DNA of 32,243 bases from Brevipalpus yothersi (Eukaryota; Arthropoda; Arachnida; Trombidiformes; Tenuipalpidae), in contig QZCP01000472.1 in the NCBI GenBank assembly GCA_003956705.1, positions 1 to 32,243 on the forward strand, read 5' to 3'. A program made the position numbers and the translations under genes. The notes below the pieces were generated by a model. That model made no database searches and was not told the origin of the DNA. It saw only the letters and a list, made by a program, of their open reading frames with translations. Positions 11,401 through 21,208 of the stretch are shown one piece after another. Position 1 is the first letter of the stretch, and each line of letters opens with the position of its first letter.

Positions 11401-14151
11401 ACTGACCAAATTATTGATAATTTTTGCAACTGACTTATCTGATCTTTCATTTTTCAAACAGAGGTCTAGCAGGAGAGCTAGATGATAAGCAGCAGATTGT
11501 TGAAGCTCTTCGTTGTTTTCAGTTTTTATGGTATCCATAAGAGGACGAATGATGGGATTCAATTTATCGGGAAGAATTTCCCATGAGATGAGACAACTTG
11601 AGAGGGAAGATGAGACCATAACAGAGAGAGAAACTTGATAACGAGAAAATTCTTCTGTCGCTGAAGAGAGAGCTCGTCTTCTATCTTCTAAAGATTCCAT
11701 AACTTTTGGCTTTGGCTTAGGTTTGATGGACTCAGCTGAAAGTTTCACAGATACTAAATTCGAAATAAGTTGAGGTGTCAGAGTGCTCGAATTAGAACAA
11801 CAAAACTCATCAGAAAGAGCAATCTTATGATGCTTCAATGATGCTATGTAGTCTAGAGCTTCTTGCTGGAGTCGATTGAGTGAAAGGGCTTGTTCATCGT
11901 AGTGAATATTCTCTTGCAAACACTCTACACACTTGTCCACCAAAATTTTCGGTAGATCACTAGAATCACAGTTAGCTCTCTTTCTTGCTGCGGACCACTC
12001 TTTGATTATCCACGCAACACAAGTTCTTTGGATGGCTGATTTGGTGCTCAGATGAAAGAGTAGAAGATTGACAAAACATTCAAAGGTAGAATTTTGGTCA
12101 ACCTCTAATTTTGACAAACGTTCAGCGAGCATACCTATGAAACTGGCTGCTTGTAAACGAGCACGGATCACATACTTGTCTCGCTGGAAAGGTGAATCAT
12201 TTAGGCTTTCAAATCCTCCAAGATAAGGTTTTTCACATTCTCTATTGGAAGAATGATCACCCTGGACACCAGGCCGTCTTTTGGGAACTAGCCATACTGA
12301 ATACACATTAACATCGATTGGATTTTTTGCTGGATGCATCATCAAACAGATCCAGCCACTCAGATGAGGACATGAAGCAGATATCAACTCGGTAGAGTCA
12401 CATCTCGACACTAGTTGTGACCAACATTGATGGAGTAAATCGATGATTTCCGGACATGTTTCTGTCAAACAACGCTGATACACAAGACGCAATGAGTCTG
12501 ATAAAGTTCCTGTGTCCAGCCATGATAATTCGTTGGATGAAAGAACCAGGAGGGATTCAATCACAGATCGACGAACAGAGGAAAGACTATGGCCGAGAAA
12601 AGGCCACAATCGTGGAACCAAATCACGCAACACTGAGGGACTATAATTATGATATTTCACCAAAAGGGATGATAATAATTTAAGGATATCACTTGTTGAT
12701 GATGTAAGCTCATCAATTTCTAGCAGAGCATCCCATAAGAATTCGATTACAGAGGGAACTTTATCAGATAGATTTTCTATAAGAAAATCTCGAACAGGCA
12801 CAAGAGCAGATGCAGCTACAGCTGAAACATCATCCACTACATCCTTAAGGCCTTTGAACACAGAATCAAAAACTTTTGGTAATAAAATAGAGGCGAGATC
12901 AGTTCTAATAGCCAAAAGATACTTGATAGCTAAGCTACCTCCATGTCTAGTTTCCCATTCAGGCCTAGAAAGCAATTGAAGTATTATATCGACTGCTAGG
13001 TAAATCCTTTCACTAGACATTATATTGAAAACTGATCCCAAAGTTTGAGCACAAGTTTCTCTAACAGGTGCTACTACTTGATCTGATACAAAATCACCAA
13101 ATTTATCCAATGCTAGAACACAAATAAGCCGAAGAGCTAAATCCTCCAACCATAACTGATTCAATTTGTTGGACTCATTCTTCGATATTCCCAATCTACG
13201 ACCTGCAGATCGACCATGTACCTTGACGATCTCTCTCAATCCAGTAGCAGCACCATGACGTATCTCCCATTGAGCATTGAACAGATCTCCAGTCAATTGA
13301 TCACAAAAAGATTGGAGAGGCCACTCGTGTGAATTGTTCAAATCTATCACTTTAGAATTATTATTATCACTAGAATCACCATCAATTGACTTATCATTCT
13401 CCAATTTGATTCTTTTCTCACCATCTCGTGAGCCATTAAGGTTCTTGCGTTTTCGATCACTGCTCGAATTGGATTCAAGTAGATCACCAAGTCGTATCTT
13501 TTTACAGTTATCAGTTGGTTTCGAATCAGCTGGATGAATTCCAGACCCAAGATCTTCATTTGATACGAGATCATTTGAATTTAAACCTAAATCAAGCTTC
13601 TGGGACAAATCGAGTCCCAATTTTTTGTTCAACAATTGACGTTGAACGGACAATTTCTCTTTAAGATTTGATACTTTGATGTTGTCTCCATTCAATAGAT
13701 TCACATCGTATTCGGTGCCTTCAGAGGCCAATAGATCTTTACCACACTCTATGACTTTTTTAACATCAAAAACATTGAAAGACATTCGTCCCTCAGAGCC
13801 GGAAAGCTCAGAAGATTCTTTGTCAACATTATCATCATCACAATTAATACCACTAGAATGATTATCACTACCACTACTTTTACTACTATCACTACAATCA
13901 CCTTTTCCACCATCATCTTGTGGAGGCCATTCAGGAATCTGTTTTATGATAGCTTCAACAGCTTGACTTGCAGCCACTCTGGTTTCCCAGCATGTACTTT
14001 GCAGGTATCCACGAACTTTGCCCAATAAATTGTTAAGTTCATGAGGATGTAATCTTTGTACTTCACCTAATTGTGCGGCAGCTGCCCGTCGAGTAACCGG
14101 GCTGGTCCCTTGATCTAGTAGCAAAAACAAGCGATCAAGACGTGAATTCAT
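8484..14151 (-). CDS. BTAF1: TATA-binding protein-associated factor 172 (BTAF1/Mot1), Swi2/Snf2 ATPase
   Basis: Three exons: 14151-9061, 8995-8859 and 8787-8484 (introns 65 and 71 nt, both GT-AG). Together they encode 1843 residues, close to the roughly 1850 of animal BTAF1. In this family the protein removes TBP from DNA using ATP. The N-terminus MNSRLDRLFLLLDQGTSPVT is family-typical, so I start at 14151 rather than at an in-frame upstream codon. HEAT-like repeats fill the first two thirds, broken by Ser/Asp-rich linkers at roughly residues 100-290. The C-terminal helicase core shows motif I DEMGLGKT near residue 1276, motif II DEGH near 1394 (the BTAF1-type variant of DEAH) and motif VI MDRAHRIGQ near 1727, the last in exon 2. 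A C-terminal LDLF/ELWDPDQYDNEY tail is present. One 5091-nt exon carries 92 percent of the protein. The gene looks intact. Confidence 0.97.
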
Positions 14152-14416
14152 GCTACCATATATTGGCCACGGGTGAGATGAAACATGTACACATACAGAC
14201 ACAGCTTTGTCAATTGATTGATTAGATATATAATGATGAAAATTGATGAGTAAAGCTCATTGATTAAAATTCACTCAAAATCATTCACTTTTTTATTCAG
14301 TAAAGAATCTTTATTAAACAAACGCTGACATCTGCTTAAGCCTATGAAACGTGGTAGCGCTGTGTGAGTATGTATCATGTTTACAAACAAAACGAGCTCA
14401 CATTCACGACATCAGC

Positions 14417-14509
14417 ATGGCTGATCATGCCGCTACACTTTCGATAATGAACGATAATTCCGATCGATCATTGAGGAATTTTTTGAGATTTTTGATTCCA
14501 GTTGGCTGA
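14417..14509 (+). CDS. possible 30-residue small ORF opposite the BTAF1 5-prime flank
   Basis: AGCATGG gives a strong start context. The product begins MADHAATLSIMNDNSDRSLR and ends with a hydrophobic NFLRFLIPVG before TGA. I do not recognise it and see no matching downstream exon on the plus strand. It could be a chance ORF in the BTAF1 promoter region or part of a divergent short transcript. Confidence 0.12.
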   Translation: MADHAATLSIMNDNSDRSLRNFLRFLIPVG

Positions 14510-14626
14510 TTAACTACTTGTTGAGAATTTAGATTATGGTGAAGATCAGGTGGAGTGTGGCACAGTGGTAGGAAAATTGTAATGGAAAAAGCATGGCGAG
14601 CAATTTGAAAGGTTCTGATGATGTAG

Positions 14627-14632
14627 TTTATT
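14627..14632 (-). terminator. candidate poly(A) signal of ROMO1
   Basis: Minus-strand AATAAA about 219 nt past the ROMO1 stop, and about 475 bp upstream of the BTAF1 start codon. Confidence 0.4.
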
Positions 14633-14850
14633 ATTATAGCTTGAATTGATCAGCGAAACAAAAACTGATGGCTTAAGGACAATATTTGATGCATTTTCTA
14701 TTGAACTGAAATTTTCTCTCTTTTCTTTTTCCACGCTCGTATTGGTGAGAGAATGTAGTGGATCACTCTATCTCGTATATTTTTGCTGAAATTTTGACCA
14801 GAGACGATGAGTGGGAAAACCTCATGTGTGTACAAGAAGTGAGAAATATA

Positions 14851-15205
14851 TTAGCATCTCAATGCTGATCCTATGCCCATGAAACCACCAAATAGTGTGC
14901 CGGATGAGATCATTGCTTTAGCAGCCATTCTTACAAACTCTCCTCCTCGATAACCAAATCTTAGAGCTGTGATTGAGCCAAAAATTGCTCCTGATCCAAT
15001 GCCAACTGTGAATGAAACAAAATTGAGAGACCAAAAAATTGACTTCAAATGGCAAGTGAAGTGATAAGAGAAAATGGAAAGTCAGCAAAAACTCTCTACC
15101 TTTCCACGCTCATAACTTACCCAAAAAACCAATCTTTGCACCCATTTGCACTTTAGTAAAACATGTTGGCTCATTAATACGCATAAAGCCGTCTTGCCTT
15201 GCCAT
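14851..15205 (-). CDS. ROMO1: reactive oxygen species modulator 1 homologue (ROMO1/Mgr2 family)
   Basis: Two exons, 15205-15121 and 15005-14851, are joined across a 115-nt GT-AG intron and encode 79 residues, the same length as human ROMO1. In this family the protein is a small mitochondrial inner-membrane protein tied to the TIM23 import channel and ROS handling. Two hydrophobic Gly-rich helices are visible: MGAKIGFLVGIGSGAIFGS at about residues 21-39 and MISSGTLFGGFMGIGSALRC at 60-79. They are separated by a basic turn, RFGYRGGE. The N-terminal part with CFTKVQMG matches the family's Cys-Phe-x-x-Val-x-Met-Gly pattern. The intron splits a Val codon, and joining restores the expected sequence. 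The start codon lies 304 bp head-to-head from the Claspin-like gene. It looks intact. Confidence 0.95.
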
Positions 15206-15509
15206 TTTTATCAACAATTTATCAGGAATAAAAGTTAATTAATTGAGAAGTTTGACCAAGTTCACTTTGAAAGATCTTTTAAAGTCGCCTCTGATGAACA
15301 ATATATTCCCAAAGATGTCGCCATTAGTACGAGGTGGAAAAAAAATATTTTTTCGAGAAAATTGTTCTTTTGAAAAAAGCCCGCCGAAATATGTTGTATT
15401 TGTTTTCATACTTTTTACTTTACGTGTTTGTGATTGTGATTAATATTAATATTATTTGTGATTAATTGGATGATTATACTGTGTCGATTGGTGTAATAAA
15501 AGTACAAGT
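15206..15509. promoter_or_regulatory. shared divergent intergenic region, ROMO1 / Claspin-like
   Basis: Only 304 bp separate the two start codons on opposite strands, so both promoters and 5-prime UTRs must fit here, probably as a bidirectional promoter. Nothing TATA-like is obvious at a suitable distance. A short plus-strand open frame across this region lacks an ATG at its start and any family resemblance, so I do not call it a gene. Confidence 0.6.
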
Positions 15510-16427
15510 ATGAGTGATTTCCTCGAAAAAGAAGCTGATGTATCCGATGTGCCTGAGGATGAGGACGTTGAGGATGAAGAGAGGGAAGATGAGGAGGAAG
15601 AAGATGACCAGAATGGAAACGATCAAATGGAACCAGAAGAAGGAGATGATGATGATGTTGATGATGATGAAGTATTGAGAGATAATCGAAAATTATATCA
15701 AAAAAAGATGAGAGAGTTTTTTGAACAAGAAGCTGAAGTATCAGGATCTGATGCGTCCGAAGATGAAGTTGAAGATGAAGAGGATGAATTGGAGCTGGAT
15801 GAAGATGGAGATGAGCCGGTTGATGAGAAAGAAGTTCTACGGCTTAATCAGAAACTTCTTCAGAAAGAGATGCTCGATGAAGATAGGAAAATGATTCTAG
15901 AACTTCAAGAGCGATATCTTAAAGATGGAGATCTACATTCTGATACTAAGCGTGAACGAAAATTTAGATGGAAAAATGCTCAACCAACTTGGGTGGACAA
16001 TATTTATTCATCATCTGAGGGAAGTGATGACGAAGATGATGATGGTCCAAAGTACAAATTCAAGATGAAACAAAGTCAAGCTATAGAAGTAAGTCTATCA
16101 TGAAGAGTGAGAGGGGAAGGGAATTTGAGAAATTTAATCTTTCTTTCTTTTTCCTAGCAAACAATCATCACTCCCGTAATGGATGATGAACCCACACCAG
16201 AAGTAGAAACAGAATCAGCACCAGTTGCATCAACATCCTCAGCTTCATCACTCATGAATGGACCAAGTAACTCAATCTTATCCTACGTTTTTCATGATAA
16301 GACAGTAGTAGAAGCACTTTCATCCGTTAAAAGAAAAAGCAGCACAAATAGACCAAGTGGGGAGATCAAGCGTTATAAACCTGGAAGGAAAGGACCCTCT
16401 ATTTTTGACCTTTACGTCATCACCTGA
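15510..16427 (+). CDS. Claspin-like protein, C-terminal part only
   Basis: Two exons, 15510-16088 and 16158-16427 (69-nt intron, GTAAGT...CCTAG, phase 0), encode 282 residues. Residues 70-160 match the Claspin acidic patch and what follows: FFEQEAEVSGSD, then LQERYLKDGDLHSD and KFRWKN. The C-terminus keeps YVFHDKT, RKGPS and SIFDLY, like the Claspin tail. Claspin is the replication-fork and Chk1-checkpoint mediator and exceeds 1000 residues in vertebrates. Here the upstream DNA-binding and Chk1-binding regions are missing, and the reading frame meets a stop about 40 nt before the ATG. The acidic unit is present twice (about residues 3-67 and 69-122), each copy ending in a Lys/Gln stretch. It could be a shortened orthologue, a paralogue, or half of a split gene. 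Transcription is inferred from the clean splice. Confidence 0.8.
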
Positions 16428-16786
16428 GAAACATCCTTCTTTCTTAAAAATTCAAGTCTCATAACGTCTTCTTATCTTCTAGAAAAGTCATTTAATTAGT
16501 TAAATTTTGAGCATGCATCCTAATCAGTATGTTCTGAATACCTGTTTTACTGCTTTCTCGGTTTAACCCAAAACAAATAAGAAAAGGAGAGCGCAATGAT
16601 CTTTTTTCTTCCCATTCACGAAGAAATTTATTACAAGACTTCTATGGACAAGAAACACATCGCCCAAAAGAATCAAATTCGGAACGAATGAGTACCAGTA
16701 TATTTTCCAAACGGGGCTATGATAGTGGCAAATTTTTACAAAGATGAGAATTGCATAAGGAGCTTTGAGAGGAATATTGTCATTTG
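16428..16786. other. convergent 3-prime intergenic region, Claspin-like / Medea
   Basis: These 359 bp hold both 3-prime UTRs, which may overlap. The minus-strand AATAAA at 16627-16632 suits Medea. On the plus strand only an AATAAG-type variant near 16575 is visible for the Claspin-like gene. Confidence 0.6.
16627..16632 (-). terminator. candidate poly(A) signal of Medea/SMAD4
   Basis: Minus-strand AATAAA about 155 nt past the Medea stop codon at 16787. Confidence 0.55.
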
Positions 16787-19207
16787 TCATTTGTCGTGTG
16801 GACGTGGATCCTGGATGGGCATTGTATGCAAAACCTCGTCCAATAGTTGAAGCGCACGATGAAGGTGTATTTCAACCCAACAGGGAGTTTCCTTAATCGA
16901 TTGTCGTGGATAATCAGGACCCCATCCTTTGACGAATGATAGACGTAAAATGCAGAGTCTCCTTAGATCATCGACTCCGATTCCTGCAGCCGAAGAGTAG
17001 CACATAGCGGGTGCAATTCCACCACAAGATGCGGGACCAGGCATATGACCAGCAACGGCAGCAACTTGAGCGGCAGCAGCAGATTGAGCGCTTGCTGCTT
17101 GTTGTTGCTAGAAAAATTTTAATCGTAAATTAATTGCGATGAAAAGAATAGATCTCAAAAGAGTCAAGTTTTCGATTTTCTTGATCAAAGATCCTGTTCT
17201 CAGTGGATTTTTGGGGTGTTTTTCCCGTTCTAACAGTGATAGTTGTATTTTAACTTATTAATGTTTATCCAATCTAGGTCTTAATCCTCCATGCATACTC
17301 TTTCAACGAATTGAGGTAATTATAAGCTTGTTCGTCTGCTAGCTACTAAATCAGAATACAATCACTTTCTTCTCGATTGTTTATTATTTGTTAAGCTTTG
17401 TTGATTAATGCTCTAATCAGTAGAGGAAACAATTTTGAAAATAAGGTTCTCAATGTGAAAATACTTACCATTAACATATAACATTGCCTCAAATCATGAA
17501 CCTGGACGAAGAGTTGAGAAAAGCAATTTAATGTGATTTCTGAAGATCATCATTCGACCTGATGATTCTGAAATCAATTAGGACAGAAAACAAAGAGCAG
17601 AACTTTTCTGAAAGAAAGAACTCACCTTGATGCAGGCCTGGGGATAGATCTTGTGAACTGCATCCCCAGGAGCCCTTCCAGCTTCTCGATCGAGGTAATA
17701 ACTTTGCACGAAAACAGAATGATCCGATAAACACCTTAAATACACATCACCTACAGGAAAAAGCAAGATTTTGAGCCGCAAATTATGAACATATCCAGAT
17801 TCCAGATTCGAGAATATCTTACCTTCTCCCCGTAAATCGAGTTGCACTCCTTTGCCAATGTAAAGACGAGCTTTTTCAATCGGCTCTGTCCGGTGAACAT
17901 TGGAGAGAGCTCCAAGACAAAATCGATCATTTCCAGATGGATCAACGTAACCATCTATCTTCACATAATTGAAAGCCGAGGATACCTTAAAAGTTTCACC
18001 TACTTGCTGGTCCAACTCGAAGTACGCGATAGAGCACCAATATTCTGGGGGAGGTAAATTTGAAATGGGTTGAGAGACACCCATACCTGGAGAAGAATAG
18101 AGGGTGAATGATGGAATCAGTACGGTGATCAAGAATGAAAATTCACGAATGAAAGGCTTACGTAAAGATGGATCCGAAGTTGTTGGAGCCATAGGATGTT
18201 GCCAGAAGGGTGGGGGGCTGTGAATGAGACCAGACGGAGCATCTTCATTGAGAGGAGCAATCTTGTTGGTCGCATAGGGTGAAGGACCACTTGGAAGAAG
18301 TCCTGGGGCTGGAGAGATGTTCACCGGTGAGATATCCTGAATGAACAATATGCATTCTATTATTATTTGATGCGCATTTTGCCAATAAACAATACTTACT
18401 GTTGGAGCCCGAGGAGATGGATGTGGATGATGTTGAACAATGGAAGGTAGATGGTTCACTGAAAGATCTGTTGATGATGAAACTCCCGAGATCGATGGTC
18501 CTGGCAGATAAATTATTATCATCAGTTTTATAATGATATTGTAAATATTAATATTAATAATAATATAATACCAAAGAGAATATGGAAAAAGAAATATTAC
18601 CGGCAATAGGAGTGGGGGCTGTGTTTGGAGAGAAACCGTATTCACTTTTGATTGCAGGTGAGGAGACATGATGTGGTTCATGATCAACTGAGCTATGAGA
18701 GGATCCCGACAGAGTTAAGCCAGAAATATCGATTCCTGGTGAACAAACACGCTCATAATGGTAAGGATTAACGCAAACAGAATCTTGCTTTAAATCAAAA
18801 GCAAATTGGCATCCTTTGATGTGCTTGAGTTCATTCTTATGCAGATCAGGCCACCTCCAAATTTTGGCATAAATAACATGCGGAAAACCCTTTCTACCAG
18901 CAACCTGTAGTCGACCATCGAGTGTTCGTTGTATGGTGACGCATTTAGATGGAAGTGATCCATTGGTGGTGATCGCTGTGATTAGTGAGTCAAGTTCTTC
19001 TCGTTTTTCTTTCAATTTTTTCACCAACGACTCAATGGCTCGCTTCGAGAACGACTCTGGCTCACCTCCTTGCCGATGGCACATCAAACTCAACACAATC
19101 GAATGGCAAGCATCCTGTGATGTTGCAGGCAATACATTGCCAGTGTGAGGACTCTCTTGGCTGAGAACACCATTGTGACCGCTGAGAGAGTGGTTTTCCA
19201 CGGACAT
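16787..19207 (-). CDS. Med: Co-Smad (Medea / SMAD4 orthologue)
   Basis: Seven coding exons: 19207-18601, 18500-18400, 18336-18162, 18086-17823, 17750-17626, 17501-17469 and 17107-16787. All introns are GT-AG and the product is 541 residues (human SMAD4 has 552). In this family the co-Smad joins receptor-activated Smads in TGF-beta/BMP signalling and acts in the nucleus. The MH1 domain (about 31-160) has the DNA-binding hairpin RLQVAGRKGFPHV at 99-111 and zinc ligands C89, C133, C145 and H150. A Pro/Ser-rich linker follows. The MH2 domain starts at EYWCSIAYFE near 309 and includes DGYVDPSG, LSNVHRT, the Gln/Ala-rich insert and GWGPDYPRQSIKE. The C-terminus lacks the SSxS phosphorylation motif, as expected of a co-Smad. 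One exon is only 33 nt. I start at the ATG 34 residues before DAC; an upstream in-frame ATG at 19354 gives a less likely low-complexity extension. Confidence 0.97.
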
Positions 19208-19635
19208 TTCCCAGCTGGCAGAGGGAAGTGAAATTACATCCCCGAAAAAATTGGCAAATTTTTTTCCATTCTCAACTATACCACCACCACCAGTACACAC
19301 ACACAACTTGCAGTGCAACTCAACTTGGCTATTTAATTTGAAAAAATTTTTCAACCTTCTCTCTTTCTCTCTCTCTCACTACAAGCAATACAAGCAATAC
19401 AAGAGCTCAAAACAGAAGACCGAGAGCCGGAAACGCCAAAACATAACATACTTTGGATAGCGCCAAGTTTGAATTTAATTCCTTCTTCTTGATGCTCCTA
19501 CTTTCAATAAACTTCTGTACATCGTTATGTGGGCTTGTAAGGTTTGTCACCAAACTCGGTGATTAACAGGTTAAGGCTTATCAGCAAACCAATAGATATT
19601 AAAATCATGTAGTCAATCAATCAATCAAATCAATT
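19208..19635. other. intergenic region between POLD3 3-prime end and Medea start
   Basis: These 428 bp carry the Medea promoter and 5-prime UTR and the POLD3 3-prime UTR. A minus-strand ATTAAA variant lies at 19474-19479. CT-rich and CAAG/ATAC-like simple sequence occurs around 19355-19400. Confidence 0.55.
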
Positions 19636-20796
19636 TCAATTGGATTTTTTTGTTGCTCCTGTTTTCACACCAGGCTTAAAGAAGTCTGTTATCGAAGTTC
19701 CATTGATTGGTTTGGAGACTTTTTTGGATACACTTTGCCTCTCAGGAAAAGATTTCTTCTTATCAACTTGCTTTTCTGGTAGGCTTTTCTTTTCTAACTG
19801 CTTTTCAGGCTTGCATTTCTTTTCCACTTGCTTTTCGGATATGCATTTCTTTTCATCGTCATCTTGCTTCTTTGGTGGACATTTTTTCTCATCATCTTGA
19901 TCCTCGGGTATATCCATCTTTTCGACTTCTTTCTCGAGTTTGCATTTCTTTTCCACTTGTTTTTCAGATTTACATTTCTTTACATCATCTTGTTTCTTAG
20001 GTGGACATTTTTCCTCATCATCTTGCTCCTCAGGTACATCCATCTTCTCAATTTCTTTCTCGAGTTTGCATTTCTTTTCCTCTCGCTTTTCGGGTTTGAA
20101 TTTCTTTCCATCAATTTGTTTCTCTTGTATGCTTTCCTTTTCAACTTTCATCTTCTTTTGGCTTTTTTCATCCCCATCAACTCCATCGTTTTCATCACGC
20201 TTTTTCTTGAGGATAGGTAGATAATATTCCTTTAAGTCTTGACGGATTCCTAACTCATCATTGATAATACCAGTCAGTTTTTGTTCCATTTTCATCTGCT
20301 CTTCACTGCAAATTGAGGTTGAGGAGTAATCTATTGAACCTTCTCCAAAGAGGATACCATTGATTTGACAACTGACTATCGAGGCGAAATCCTTCTTCTT
20401 CTCTTCCAACTCACTAGCTGTGGCAGTCTTAAATTTATGCAATCTACATCCATCAACCTCCTCATCAAAGCCTGTAATGTTGTAAATAGCCTCAAAGTCG
20501 GATACTTCAGGACACTTTTTGGCCACAAGCTCTTCCAAAAGTCTAGTACAGAGAAAGATGAGTTATTTAGTTTATTTAGTTTATGGAAACGATTTCTACA
20601 GCATATCTCTTACCTTCTAGCTTGAGAGACATGGACATTAAGAGATCGGCATATGTCTTTGAGGAGTAACTATTAAATGAGAGATGATAATGTAAGAGTT
20701 ATTTTGGATCAATCATGATCAAAGGGATCAACAAACACTTACCGATTGTCTTTCCTTCGAATGTGTTTTAATCAATGATTTGAGTTGCTCCACCAT
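19636..20796 (-). CDS. POLD3: DNA polymerase delta subunit 3 (POLD3/Cdc27-like)
   Basis: Three exons, 20796-20743, 20669-20614 and 20542-19636 (introns 73 and 71 nt, GT-AG), encode 338 residues. In this family the protein is a non-catalytic polymerase delta subunit that links POLD2 to PCNA. The N-terminal 110 residues carry the conserved winged-helix-like segment with LNVHVSQARRLLEELV (about 28-43), then FEAIYNITGFDEE and a second small domain. The C-terminus has a PCNA-interacting box, TSITDFF, at 319-325, followed by basic residues. Between them lies a Lys/Glu/Cys-rich low-complexity region containing a tandem 42/43-residue repeat (193-277). Human POLD3 is 466 residues, so this one is short in the middle. 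The start ATG lies 412 bp head-to-head from the VPS18-like gene. Assignment rests on N-terminal similarity plus the terminal PIP box. Confidence 0.85.
19822..20076 (-). repeat. coding tandem repeat in POLD3 (126 + 129 bp)
   Basis: Two adjacent coding units (20076-19951 and 19950-19822) encode 42 and 43 residues. Both run KKCKLEKE..EKMD.PE.QDDE.KCPPKKQDD, then KKC.SEKQVE. They differ at a handful of residues plus one inserted codon. Shorter degenerate KKCKPEKQLE-like units follow toward the C-terminus. Confidence 0.9.
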
Positions 20797-21208
20797 CTTC
20801 ACTACAAACTACCCAGATTGTCTCTCTCACAAACAGAGATGAATAGAGGGAAAACTGTTAATGATCAAGTGTCAAATCAAATCAATCAATACGATATGCA
20901 ATCACATCAAGAAATGAGAGATGTTAAGAGATGTCCAAAAATTAGCGCGCAAATGAGGCCGAAAACATGTTTTCTTTACTCTTCTCTAAGCGCCACTTTC
21001 AAAGATAATTTTACAAGTTTTTAGTTTGGTTTTGGTTGAAGCAAAGAAGAACACAGTAAACACAGTAAACACAGTGGACACACGCCTCCTTGTTTTGGTT
21101 TTGAAGTAAACTTTTGATGCAATGTTTTTTCTTTTATTCATTTAATCATTTTGACTGTTTAAATTACTCCATTTTATTTGATTCATTGTGAATGTTCTGG
21201 TGTTTTGA
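20797..21208. promoter_or_regulatory. shared divergent intergenic region, POLD3 / VPS18-like
   Basis: 412 bp separate the two opposite-strand start codons. A direct repeat of AACACAGTAAAC type occurs around 21050-21070. An in-frame TGA immediately precedes the VPS18-like ATG, so no simple extension of that gene into this region is possible. Frames here show no beta-propeller-like sequence. Confidence 0.55.

Larger units (their letters stand above)
14152..14850. other. intergenic region between ROMO1 3-prime end and BTAF1 start
   Basis: This holds the 5-prime flank of BTAF1 and the 3-prime UTR of ROMO1, both minus strand. A minus-strand AATAAA at 14627-14632 may end ROMO1. A plus-strand 30-codon ORF at 14417-14509 starts in a good context, listed separately. 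No clear TATA box was found. Confidence 0.6.

Noticed and set aside
15243..15443. Open frame between ROMO1 and Claspin-like gene
   Set aside because: It starts at a TTG and has no family resemblance. It fills the shared promoter region.
19640..20224. Long plus-strand open frames opposite POLD3
   Set aside because: They are antisense images of the repetitive Lys/Glu codons in the POLD3 exon, with Phe/Ser/Leu-rich composition.
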